The position numbers were made by a program, and so were the translations under genes. A DNA stretch of 55,574 nt from Acidobacteriota bacterium. GTDB taxonomy: Bacteria; Acidobacteriota; Vicinamibacteria; Vicinamibacterales; Vicinamibacteraceae. The stretch is from the NCBI GenBank assembly GCA_020845575.1, contig JADLFL010000022.1, positions 1 through 55,574 on the forward strand, read 5' to 3'. Shown in pieces: positions 40,300 through 48,543 of the stretch; position 1 is the stretch's first letter, and each line of letters begins with the position of its first letter. The notes under the pieces are model-generated. The model saw only the letters and a program-made list of their open reading frames with translations, made no database searches and was not told where the DNA came from.

Positions 40300-41591
40300 C
40301 GTGGGCCGTGCCGGCGGCGTGGGCACTGGCCATCGCCGTGGCCCTGCCCATCGTGGCGCACCTGTGGTCGCGACGCCGGCCCGCGGCGGTGCTCTTTCCC
40401 ACACTGCGGTTCCTGCGCGCGGCATCGCCCGTGTCGCGACGGCTGCGTCGCGTGCAGGACTGGCCGCTGCTGTTGCTGCGAGTGGCTATCGTGGTGGCGA
40501 TCAGCGCCGCGGCTGCCGGTCCGACGATCACGGCGTCGTGGCGCGCCGACGTGTGGCGCAATCGTCTGCATCGCGTCGTGGTGGTGGACGAGTCGGTGAA
40601 GCGCGCCGCCGGCGACGCGGTGGCATCGCTCGAACCTGTGGCGACATCGATGCGTGTGATCGACGGAGGTGCCGCGGCGGACCTGCTCGAGGAAGCTGTT
40701 TCGGAGGCCACGCGCGACGCGAAAGATCGGCAGACGGAGATCGTCGTCGCGTGGGATGGATCGCGCGAGAGCCTGACGCTGGCCGATCTCGAGACAATCC
40801 CGGAGGCGATGGGGATTCGATTGCTGGTGTTGCGTCGGGACGCGGCAGACGCGACGTCGGCTGGCTTCGACGTGACGGTCGAAGCGGCTGAATCGGATGT
40901 CGCGATCCGGGACCGGTTGCTGGACATGGTCCGGCCTGGCGCGGAGGGACGGCCTTACCCTGATGCGCCCGCCTCGGCAGGTTCGGCTCCCGCTCCGGCA
41001 GGATCCGCTCTCCGAGTCCGACCTGACAGTCCGCCGCTCGTCTTCGTCTGGCCGGGGGCGACGCGTACGCAGGCCGACGCCGCAGTACCTGCAACGCCGT
41101 CCGCGTTGCGCGTGCTGGACGATGTGGCTGACGACGTGCGGGTGCGGGACGCGGCGGAACGTTCGGTGCGCGATTCACGCGCGTCTGGTGGTGAGCATTC
41201 ACTTACCGAACGCACGCTGGCGACAGGCCCGGACGGAGAGTCGCTTCTGCGCGGCCGAATCGAGGGCAACCGTGTCGTCTTCACGCTCGACGCCACACCA
41301 TCGTCTCCACTGTCCCTGTGGGCGCTCATCGCCGCCGTCGAATCGACCAGGTGGAGCGGAGGCGCCCCCACGAGATGGAGCGAACGGGCTTCAGCCACTT
41401 CGAGTGCCTGGGGTCGCGATGCGATCGCGCGCATCGAACGCGCTCCCACCACGCCCGCTGACGTCACGCTCCCCGGTGGTCTCGACACGCGTGCGGCGTG
41501 GGCCGTCGCGCTCGTGCTCCTGCTGGTGGAGCAATGGTGGCGCAGACGAGGCGCGCCCGCCGTCGATCGTGAGGTAGCCGATGCCGCCTGA
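40296..41591 (+). CDS. BatA-like membrane protein
   Basis: A 431-residue protein. The N-terminal BatA-type double membrane unit (VPAAWALAIAVALPIVAHLW, a short RRRPAAVLFPTLRFL loop, then LLLLRVAIVVAISAAAAGP) is clear. A soluble middle (about 90-385) has vWA-like features, and a final membrane helix (AVALVLLLVEQWW) with an Arg-rich end closes it. Residues about 210-250 are Pro/Ala/Ser-rich and coincide with a palindromic repeat in the DNA (about 40976-41016), which appears to have been inserted in frame. It probably forms an inner-membrane complex with the neighbours. Confidence 0.82.
   Translation: MTWAVPAAWALAIAVALPIVAHLWSRRRPAAVLFPTLRFLRAASPVSRRLRRVQDWPLLLLRVAIVVAISAAAAGPTITASWRADVWRNRLHRVVVVDESVKRAAGDAVASLEPVATSMRVIDGGAAADLLEEAVSEATRDAKDRQTEIVVAWDGSRESLTLADLETIPEAMGIRLLVLRRDAADATSAGFDVTVEAAESDVAIRDRLLDMVRPGAEGRPYPDAPASAGSAPAPAGSALRVRPDSPPLVFVWPGATRTQADAAVPATPSALRVLDDVADDVRVRDAAERSVRDSRASGGEHSLTERTLATGPDGESLLRGRIEGNRVVFTLDATPSSPLSLWALIAAVESTRWSGGAPTRWSERASATSSAWGRDAIARIERAPTTPADVTLPGGLDTRAAWAVALVLLLVEQWWRRRGAPAVDREVADAA
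40976..41016. repeat. Repeat, family A, copy inside the BatA-like gene
   Basis: GGCAGGATCCGCTCTCCGAG (40997-41016) inverted matches CTCGGAGAGCCGGTCCTGCC of the 32002 copy with two differences. A second partial unit, GGCAGGTTCGGCTCCCG (40976-40992), precedes it. The reading frame is kept and encodes a low-complexity Ala/Pro/Ser stretch. Confidence 0.5.
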
Positions 41592-43674
41592 ACTGCCCGA
41601 CGGCGCGGGCGGCGCATCAGGCTCCGTGCGCGACGCGGAGTGGGTCGGCGCGTGGATCGCGTCGACATGGCGCCGGTGGCGACTCTGGTACGCCGCGTGG
41701 GCGCTCGTGCTCGGCACGGGTGTGGCGCTGTTGCTGCGAGCCCTGCTGATGCCGCTCACGACAGCGAGCGCCATCGCTTGTCTCGCTGTTGGACTCGCGT
41801 CAGCCGTTGTCGCATGGTGGCTGGCGCCCGGCGTGCGGGACGTGTCGGTCGTTGTCCGAGCCGTCGAGCGCGCGAACCCGGATCTCCAGAACGCGCTGTT
41901 CACGTGGCACGAATGCCAGGAGGGGGCCTGGCTCGGAGAGCCGACCCTGCCTTCGCGGGAGCCGGTTCTGTCTCGGGGGCCGACGGCCATGGGAGCGAGG
42001 TCGTTGTCGCCGGCGATCGCCGCGAGACTCGTGACGCACTCGCGCGGCGTGTTGCGCACCTCGGCGCCGCTCGTCGCTGTCTCGCGTGGCGCGTGGGCGA
42101 TGGCCGTCGCCGCGGTGATGCTCGGCGTCGTCGGCGGATTCGTCACGCCGAAGACATCGGGGCCTGCCGATGTGCAGGCAGCTGTCGCGACGTCGAACCC
42201 GGTGCCCGTGACGGCGGGCGCTCTTTCGTGGGCGGTCGTCGTCACGCCGCCGTCGTATACCGGCAAGCCGATCGAGCGGCACGAGCAGCCATCGCGCGTC
42301 GACGTACTGGAAGGGTCGCGTGTCGATGTCACGTTGACGGCGTGGCCTGATGGCGCGACGGCCTTCATCGGCGATGGACCACTGCCACTGCGCGAGGATG
42401 GTGACACACGGACCGTGCGCCTGACGGCGACCGCCTCCGACGTGATGATCGTGAAGGACCGCAACGACGGCGTGCTGGCGGCGATGACGCTGGTCGTCGT
42501 GCGCGATGCTCCACCGGGTGTCCGCATCACCGCACCGGGCGCCGACCTCACGCGTGATGCCGCGACCGGGACCGTCACCATCCGCGTCACGGCGCGCGAC
42601 GACATGGCCGTGCGCGGCCTGCGCCTGCTGTACACGAAGGTGTCGGGCAGCGGCGAGAGCTTCTCGTTCGAAGACGGGGAATGGCCACTGCGTATCGAGC
42701 GTCGATCAGCGGCCGAGTGGGAAGGGACGCACACGGTCGATCTCGCCACGCTGAACCTGGCACCCGGCGATTCGGTGGCCTACCACGCCGTGGCGCACGA
42801 CGCGCGGTTCGGCGCCGCGGGCACGTCGGAGTCCGAGCGCTTCCTCATCGAGATCGTGCGTCCTGGCGCGGTGCCGGCTGGCGACTACAGCCTGCCTGAA
42901 CCCGAGCTCGGATTCGCGTTGAGTCAGCGCATGGTGATTCAGCTCACCGAAGGCCTGTTGCAGCGGCAGGCGCGCATCGCGCGGCAGGAGTTCCGCGAGG
43001 ATGCGCAGACGCTCGCCGTGGCACAGCGGCGCGTGCGCGCGGAGTTCGTGTTCCTGCTCGGTGGAGAAGTGGTGGACGAGGTCGAGGAAGCCGGACACTC
43101 GCACGAGATCGGTGAAGGCCGTCTGGACAACCAGGGCAAGAGCGATCTCACGGACGCCGTCCGCCACATGGCGCAGGCGGAAGTTCGCCTCACGAACGCC
43201 GACGTCAGGGAAGCGCTCGAATACGAGTACAAGGCGCTCGCGTCGTTGCAGGCCGCGTTCGGCAAGGCGCGCTATTTCATGCGGACGTTGCCCAACCCGG
43301 TGCAACTCGACATGAATCGGCGCCTGACGGGTGAACGCGTCGACGCCGCGTCGAGCCGGTGGGCTGCACGCGCCTTCCCGGACGCAGCGCGTGCTGAGGC
43401 GATCGCGCTGCTGGCGCGTCTCGACGCGCCGGGCGTCGACGTGACGCGCCTCCTGCCGGCGCTCGTGGCGCTCGATCGCAGCGACGGTGCATGGGTCGCA
43501 GAGGTCCAGCGCGCGGCGCAGGACGAAGGGACCGAGGGCGTGGCGCGCGTGCTTCGCGCGCGCGTGTTGCCGGCGAGCCCGACGTGGTTGTCGTTGCCAT
43601 TGCCGCGCTCGGTGGCAGAGGAGGCGCTCGGAGCAGCGAGTCGCCCGTCACCAGCACGGAAGGTGACGCCATGA
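41581..43674 (+). CDS. DUF4175-like membrane protein
   Basis: A 697-residue protein. Two membrane helices (about 36-58 and 61-83) follow a short N-terminus, with a third at about 165-190. The large remaining part has beta-rich Ig-like segments (PGVRITAPGADLTRDAATGT, then VTARDDMAVRGLRLLYTK) and a helical C-terminal half with charged coiled regions (about 455-510). This resembles DUF4175-type proteins found after DUF58/BatA genes. GAGGT six bases upstream supports the start. Residues about 114-140 are encoded by a palindromic DNA repeat (41921-41951 and flanks) and look like an insertion. ATGA overlap with the next gene. Confidence 0.8.
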   Translation: MPPELPDGAGGASGSVRDAEWVGAWIASTWRRWRLWYAAWALVLGTGVALLLRALLMPLTTASAIACLAVGLASAVVAWWLAPGVRDVSVVVRAVERANPDLQNALFTWHECQEGAWLGEPTLPSREPVLSRGPTAMGARSLSPAIAARLVTHSRGVLRTSAPLVAVSRGAWAMAVAAVMLGVVGGFVTPKTSGPADVQAAVATSNPVPVTAGALSWAVVVTPPSYTGKPIERHEQPSRVDVLEGSRVDVTLTAWPDGATAFIGDGPLPLREDGDTRTVRLTATASDVMIVKDRNDGVLAAMTLVVVRDAPPGVRITAPGADLTRDAATGTVTIRVTARDDMAVRGLRLLYTKVSGSGESFSFEDGEWPLRIERRSAAEWEGTHTVDLATLNLAPGDSVAYHAVAHDARFGAAGTSESERFLIEIVRPGAVPAGDYSLPEPELGFALSQRMVIQLTEGLLQRQARIARQEFREDAQTLAVAQRRVRAEFVFLLGGEVVDEVEEAGHSHEIGEGRLDNQGKSDLTDAVRHMAQAEVRLTNADVREALEYEYKALASLQAAFGKARYFMRTLPNPVQLDMNRRLTGERVDAASSRWAARAFPDAARAEAIALLARLDAPGVDVTRLLPALVALDRSDGAWVAEVQRAAQDEGTEGVARVLRARVLPASPTWLSLPLPRSVAEEALGAASRPSPARKVTP
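41921..41980. repeat. Repeat, family A, copy inside the DUF4175-like gene
   Basis: CGGAGAGCCGACCCTGCC (41934-41951) is identical to the inverse of the left arm at 9980-9999 over 18 bases. With flanks it matches the 32002 copy over about 31 bases with three differences. It is followed by a partial echo, GGGAGCCGGTTCTGTC (41957-41972). The frame is uninterrupted. Confidence 0.65.
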
Positions 43675-45521
43675 ACCTGGCACCCCATGTCCTGCGCGTG
43701 CTCGGCATGGTGGGCGTGATCGCGGGCATCGTGGACCCCGGATGTCGTGACGCCGCGCGCCAGCACCTGCACGTCAGGATCGCCGGCGACGTCGCACCGG
43801 AGGCACGCACGCGCGCGTTGCAGGCTGTGGCATCGGCGGCGCCGTGGGCTGTGGTGATCGACGAGGCGGATCCCGCGTCGATCCACTCGGACACGACACC
43901 AGCGGTGGCGACTGTCGTCGTCGGGCCTGCCGCACCGGTCCTGCGCGCGCTCGAGCAGCGGCGCGCGGATCTGGCTCTCGAAGTGGACGACGAGGCCGTG
44001 ACGATTCAGGCGATCGTCGTGCCCGGTCGCGTCGTGGCCGGCATGCGCACCGACATCCGCGTTGGCGTTGGCGACGTGGTGCCGAACCGCGGTGTCGTCC
44101 GCGTGACGGTGCGTGATGCGGACTCCGGTGTGGAGCAGGCCCGCGTCGACGCGCCACTGCCACCGACGAACGGGTTGAACCCCGGTCGCTCCATTCAGAA
44201 GGAGGGATGGACGCCAGACCCCGCTTCTTCGAGAGGGGTTTCAACCCCTGGCGAGGAGGGCCGCGAACACGTCACGGTGACGGTTCCGTGGATGGCGACG
44301 GGGGAGGGACCACACCGGCTGCTCGTCGAGGCATCGCGACCTGACGTTACCGGTGGACCGCCTCCCGCATCGGCAGTGGCGTCGATCGATGTCCTGCCAT
44401 CGGACGTGCGCGTGGCGGTACTCGAGGCGCGTCCGACGTGGAGCGCGCGCTTCGCGCGACTGGCACTCCAGGATGTGGATGGCGTGCGCCTCACGACGGA
44501 TGTGCGCCTGGCGCCAGGCGTAGCCGTGCGCACGACGTCGGCCGGCGATGGGGACGCGTCGACAGCCGGTGGCGATGACGAGGCGCAGGTGCGGATCGTC
44601 GGCGGGCTTGATGCCCTGACGTCGGAAGACGTCGCTGCGCTCGCGCGCGCGGTGCGCGATCGTGGGCGTGCGGTGGTGCTGCTGGCGGACGAGGTGCCGG
44701 CGCCGGGGCCCTGGCGCCGACTCTGGCCCGATCCCACGGGCTCGCTCAGGCAGTCGGTCAGCCTCGCCACCGGCCGCATCGGCGGCCACGCCTGGAAGAT
44801 GCGCGAGTGGCTGGACCTCCCTCCGTCGACGGCAGTCACGCCGTTGGCGTCGCTCGACGCGGGCTCCACGCCCTTTGTGGCGGGACGTGGGCTGGGTGCG
44901 GGGCGCGTCGTGCTCGTGGCGGCGCTCGACGCGTGGCGCTGGCGGGCGGAGGACGACGCGGCGTACGCGGCAGGTTGGCGGGCACTGGTGCAGCGGCTCG
45001 CGGCCGATGTTCCGGAGCCCGTCGAGAGCACCGTGTGGGTCACGGGGCACGGGCGGCAGCGCTGGCTGCACGTCGCCGTCGCCGTGCGCGCCGACGTGGT
45101 GGCGCGCGACCCGGCGGTCGCGGCCGTGGTGACCGGTGACGACGATCGTCCGGTCCCGCTCCAACGGGTCGCGTCGGGGACGTGGCGCGGGGCCGTACGC
45201 GCGCCTGAGGCGGCCGGCGTAGAGATCACGACGACCGCGACAGCAGCAGCGGAAGTGGTCGGACGAGCACAAGACGTGGTAGACCTTGGCCCGTTCCGAC
45301 GCCCGGCGGCGTGGCTGGACGTGACGCGGCACCAGGTGTGGCGCGGCGGTGTCGCGGCGCCGCGGGGGCAGTGGAGCGATGCCCTCACGCAGGTGCGTAC
45401 GCGGCTCGCGGGAGTCGAGGGCGCGCGATGGTACATGACCCGGACGTGGGGATTTGCGGCGCTGGTGCTGGCGCTGCTTGGCACGGAGTGGATTCTCCGG
45501 CGCCTGAACGGAGCACGGTGA
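43671..45521 (+). CDS. Membrane-anchored protein, Bat operon type, function unknown
   Basis: A 616-residue protein closing the moxR operon. An N-terminal hydrophobic stretch (about 5-22) may be a signal anchor, and a C-terminal membrane helix (WGFAALVLALLGTEWILRR) ends it. In between are beta-rich Ig-like parts and, at about 240-445, a region like the class I glutamine-amidotransferase-fold domains of such operons (VRVAVLEARPTWSARFARLA, VLLADEVPAPGP, VVLVAALDAWRW). No catalytic triad is convincing. Residues about 165-196 are encoded by a palindromic repeat (44172-44258). The start ATG overlaps the previous stop (ATGA). Confidence 0.78.
   Translation: MNLAPHVLRVLGMVGVIAGIVDPGCRDAARQHLHVRIAGDVAPEARTRALQAVASAAPWAVVIDEADPASIHSDTTPAVATVVVGPAAPVLRALEQRRADLALEVDDEAVTIQAIVVPGRVVAGMRTDIRVGVGDVVPNRGVVRVTVRDADSGVEQARVDAPLPPTNGLNPGRSIQKEGWTPDPASSRGVSTPGEEGREHVTVTVPWMATGEGPHRLLVEASRPDVTGGPPPASAVASIDVLPSDVRVAVLEARPTWSARFARLALQDVDGVRLTTDVRLAPGVAVRTTSAGDGDASTAGGDDEAQVRIVGGLDALTSEDVAALARAVRDRGRAVVLLADEVPAPGPWRRLWPDPTGSLRQSVSLATGRIGGHAWKMREWLDLPPSTAVTPLASLDAGSTPFVAGRGLGAGRVVLVAALDAWRWRAEDDAAYAAGWRALVQRLAADVPEPVESTVWVTGHGRQRWLHVAVAVRADVVARDPAVAAVVTGDDDRPVPLQRVASGTWRGAVRAPEAAGVEITTTATAAAEVVGRAQDVVDLGPFRRPAAWLDVTRHQVWRGGVAAPRGQWSDALTQVRTRLAGVEGARWYMTRTWGFAALVLALLGTEWILRRLNGAR
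44172..44258. repeat. Repeat, family B, copy inside the 43671 gene
   Basis: GGGTTGAACCCC (44172-44183) is inverted against GGGGTTTCAACCCC (44235-44248). CGCCAG (44212-44217) pairs with CTGGCG (44248-44253), and ACCCC/GGGGT pairs inside. TGGACGCCAG is shared with the hairpin repeat at 53731. The frame is kept through the element. Confidence 0.55.
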
Positions 45522-45540
45522 GGATGATGAGGGGAGCAAG

Positions 45541-47148
45541 ATGGCGCAGAACCGACGAGACTTCCTGAAGACGGCCGGCGCGGCCGGTGCCGCGTTGTCG
45601 TTGAGCGACTGGTGGATGGCACCGACGTCCGCGCAGGCCCCGAAAGGGCAGAGCGGCCCGTGGCGCACGTGGGGGGCCGATGTCCTGAAGCAGGCCAAGG
45701 GGCTCGGCTGCACGTATGCCGAGATCCGGTTCGGCCGGAAGCGGTCGCAGGCGTTGAACGTACGTAACGGACAACTGACGAGTGGCGGTGGGTTCAGCTT
45801 CGGCGGCTTCGGGTCGGCGCCCGGTGGCGGCATCAGCGACACGTTCGGCTTCGGCGTGCGCGTCATCCACTCCGGCGTCTGGGGCTTTGCCAGCAGTCCG
45901 ATCGTGACGGCTGAGGAGATCCGTCGCGTGGTGCAGCGCGCCACCGACGTGGCGAAGGCCAGCGCCGTCGCCAAGCGTTTCGACGTGAAGCTGGCGCCGG
46001 TGTCCGCGTACGACGAGTTCTACGAAACGCCGCACACGCGCGATCCGTTCGAGGTGTCGCTCGAAGAGACGATCGCGCTGCTGGTGGACGCCACGACGGC
46101 GATCCAGAAGAACAAGCAGGTCCTGTTCGCCACCGCGCAGGTGAGCTTTTCGCACGACTGGAAGTTCCTCGTCACGTCCGAGGGGTCGTTCATCGAACAG
46201 AGCCTGTACTACTGCTCTTGTGGCGCGTCGGCCACCGCGCGCACCAAGGGGCAGGTCAAGACGCGCGTGTACACGCCCGGTGCGTCGACGGCGGGGTACG
46301 AGTTCCTGGTGAACGCGGACCTGAAGGGCAACGCGGAACGCGTGGCCGCCGAAGCGGTGGAACACAGCATGGCCGCGCCCGTGCAGTCGGGACTGAAGGA
46401 CCTCGTGCTGAAGCCGTCGCACCTGGCGCTGACGATGCACGAGATCATCGCGCATCCCACCGAGCTCGATCGCATCGTCGGCTACGAGGCCAACTATGCG
46501 GGCACGAGCTTCGTGAAGCTGTCGGACCTGAAGACGCTGAAGTACGGCAGTCCGCTGCTCAACGTGTACGCCGACAGGACGCACGTGGGCGCGTGCGGCA
46601 CCGTGGGTTTTGACGATGACGGGGTGAAGTCGCAGCGCTGGCCGATCATCCAGGACGGCATCCTCGTGGGCTTGCAGACCAACCGCGAGACGGCGCACTA
46701 CATGGGGGAGACCGAGAGCCGCGGCTGCACGTTCGCCAACCACTGGCGGAACTACCCGTTCCTGCGCATGCCGAACATCCAGATGGAACCCGGCAAGCCC
46801 GGGTCGCCGACGCTCGAGCAGATGATCGCTGACGTCAAGGACGGCGTGCTCGTGGACGGCGCCGGCAGCTTCAGCATCGACCAGCAGCGCTACAACGGCC
46901 AGTTCGGCGGCAACGCCTTCTGGGAGATCAAGAACGGCAAGGTCACGCGCATGGTGACCGACTTCACCTACAACGCCATCACCACCGACTTCTGGGCGAA
47001 CCTCGACGCCGTCGGGCCTCCGGAGAGTTGGGAGCACCACGGCATGGACGGTGATGCCAAGGGACAGCCCGTCCAGTCCAACTATCCGTCGCATGGTTCG
47101 TCGCCCTGCCTGATCCGCAAGGTCATGGTCGGTGCGGCGTTCGCCTGA
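45541..47148 (+). CDS. TldD-type metalloprotease with a twin-arginine signal
   Basis: A 535-residue protein. The N-terminus MAQNRRDFLKTAGAAGAALS, ending near TSAQA (about residue 34), is a textbook Tat signal. The mature part belongs to the TldD/PmbA family: a zinc motif HEIIAH at 300-305, with the following PTELDRIVGYEANYAGTSFV, and a C-terminal GAGSFSIDQQRYNGQFGG region. TldD carries the catalytic zinc; TldE partners do not. It starts after a GGGGAG ribosome site and is followed by a TldE-like gene and a second TldD (47% or more alike by eye). Known TldD/E pairs are cytoplasmic, so the export signal is notable. Confidence 0.9.
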   Translation: MAQNRRDFLKTAGAAGAALSLSDWWMAPTSAQAPKGQSGPWRTWGADVLKQAKGLGCTYAEIRFGRKRSQALNVRNGQLTSGGGFSFGGFGSAPGGGISDTFGFGVRVIHSGVWGFASSPIVTAEEIRRVVQRATDVAKASAVAKRFDVKLAPVSAYDEFYETPHTRDPFEVSLEETIALLVDATTAIQKNKQVLFATAQVSFSHDWKFLVTSEGSFIEQSLYYCSCGASATARTKGQVKTRVYTPGASTAGYEFLVNADLKGNAERVAAEAVEHSMAAPVQSGLKDLVLKPSHLALTMHEIIAHPTELDRIVGYEANYAGTSFVKLSDLKTLKYGSPLLNVYADRTHVGACGTVGFDDDGVKSQRWPIIQDGILVGLQTNRETAHYMGETESRGCTFANHWRNYPFLRMPNIQMEPGKPGSPTLEQMIADVKDGVLVDGAGSFSIDQQRYNGQFGGNAFWEIKNGKVTRMVTDFTYNAITTDFWANLDAVGPPESWEHHGMDGDAKGQPVQSNYPSHGSSPCLIRKVMVGAAFA

Positions 47149-47180
47149 CGACTTCGACGCTTCGACTTTCCGAGGATGCG

Positions 47181-48536
47181 ATGAGTTGCTCACGTGAAGC
47201 AGTGAAAGCGATCACCGACAAGATCCTGAACATGGCCAAGGCCGACGCGGTCGAGGTCGACTTCCAGGGCGGCGAGCGGTCAGCCACGCGGTACGCCAAT
47301 TCGAGCATCACCGCCAACCTGATCGAGCACGATCAGCAGGTCAACATCACCGTCTACTACGGGCAGAAGAGCGCGACGACGATCACGCACCAGTTCGACG
47401 ATGCGTCGCTGAAGACGGCCATCGAGCAGGCGCAGGCGTTGGCCAAGCGCAAGCCCGACAACCCTGAAGCGATGCCGCTCGTGAAGCCGCCGCAGAACTA
47501 TGCGCCGGTCGACGCGGTGATCGATCGCACGGTGGACTTCGGGCCTGCCGAACGCGCGGCGATGGTGAAGAAGAGCCTCGACATCTGCGAGAAGAAGGGC
47601 GTGGTCGGCGCGGGCTACATCCCGAAGCTGCACTGGACCAACGCCACGGCCAACAGCGAAGGGTTGTTCTCGTACTTCCGGTACGCGGAGGCGAGCTTCA
47701 TCCTCACGTGCCGCACGCCGGACGGCACGGGCTCGTGCTGGGCCGGGCAGACAGGCCTGAAGGACGTGAACCTGATCGATCCCGTCTCGATCACCGAGCG
47801 GGCGTCCGAGAAGGCGCTGAAGTCGCAGAAGCCGCGCGCGATCGAACCCGGCGACTACACGGTGATCCTCGAGTCGCGTCCTGCGGCGCGGTTCCTCTCG
47901 CTGCTGCTCACCTCGATGGACGCGCGCGCCGCGGAAGAAGGCCGCAGCTTCATGAGCGGTGCCGAGCGCGGACAGACCAAGGTGGGGCAGAAGCTGTTTG
48001 GCGACAACGTCACGCTGCGCAGCGTGATGAATCATCCCGTGCTGCGGCAGTCGCCCATCGGCGAGGACGGTCTGGCCGCGCAGGACGTCGCCTGGATCGA
48101 GAAGGGCGTGGTCAAGAACCTGTACTACAACCGCTTCTGGGCCCAGAAGACAGGCAAGACGCCCACGGCGACGTCTCCGGGCATGAGCCTGGTGATGGAC
48201 GGCGGGACGACGTCGGTCGAGGAGATGATCAGGACCACGAAGCGGGGGCTGCTCGTGTCGTTCTTCTGGTACATGCGTCCCGTCGAGGCGATGTCGATCC
48301 TGTACACGGGCATGACGCGCGACGGACTGTTCCTCATCGAGAACGGCGAGATCACGGCGCCCGTGCAGAACTTCCGCTGGAACGAAACGCCAGTGGTGGG
48401 CTTCAACAACATCAGCGCGCTCGGCCCTGCCGAGCCGATGCACACCGGCGAGGCGTACGACCAGCCGGGCACGGCGATGGTGCCGCCGATGCGCATCGAG
48501 GACTTCACCATGACGTCCGTCTCTCCGGCGGTCTGA
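47181..48536 (+). CDS. TldE/PmbA-like protease subunit without export signal
   Basis: A 451-residue protein of the PmbA/TldE type: N-terminal domain with DAVEVDFQGGERSATRYANS and later motifs (PGDYTVILESRPAARFLSLL, SPGMSLVMDGGTTSVEEMI, MRPVEAMSILYTGMTRDG). No HExxxH zinc motif is present, as expected for the non-catalytic partner. It has no signal peptide (MSCSREAVKAITDKILNM is a plain amphipathic helix), in contrast to both TldD neighbours. CGAGG six bases before ATG supports the start. Central gene of the three-gene operon. Confidence 0.9.
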   Translation: MSCSREAVKAITDKILNMAKADAVEVDFQGGERSATRYANSSITANLIEHDQQVNITVYYGQKSATTITHQFDDASLKTAIEQAQALAKRKPDNPEAMPLVKPPQNYAPVDAVIDRTVDFGPAERAAMVKKSLDICEKKGVVGAGYIPKLHWTNATANSEGLFSYFRYAEASFILTCRTPDGTGSCWAGQTGLKDVNLIDPVSITERASEKALKSQKPRAIEPGDYTVILESRPAARFLSLLLTSMDARAAEEGRSFMSGAERGQTKVGQKLFGDNVTLRSVMNHPVLRQSPIGEDGLAAQDVAWIEKGVVKNLYYNRFWAQKTGKTPTATSPGMSLVMDGGTTSVEEMIRTTKRGLLVSFFWYMRPVEAMSILYTGMTRDGLFLIENGEITAPVQNFRWNETPVVGFNNISALGPAEPMHTGEAYDQPGTAMVPPMRIEDFTMTSVSPAV

Positions 48537-48543
48537 GGCAGGC

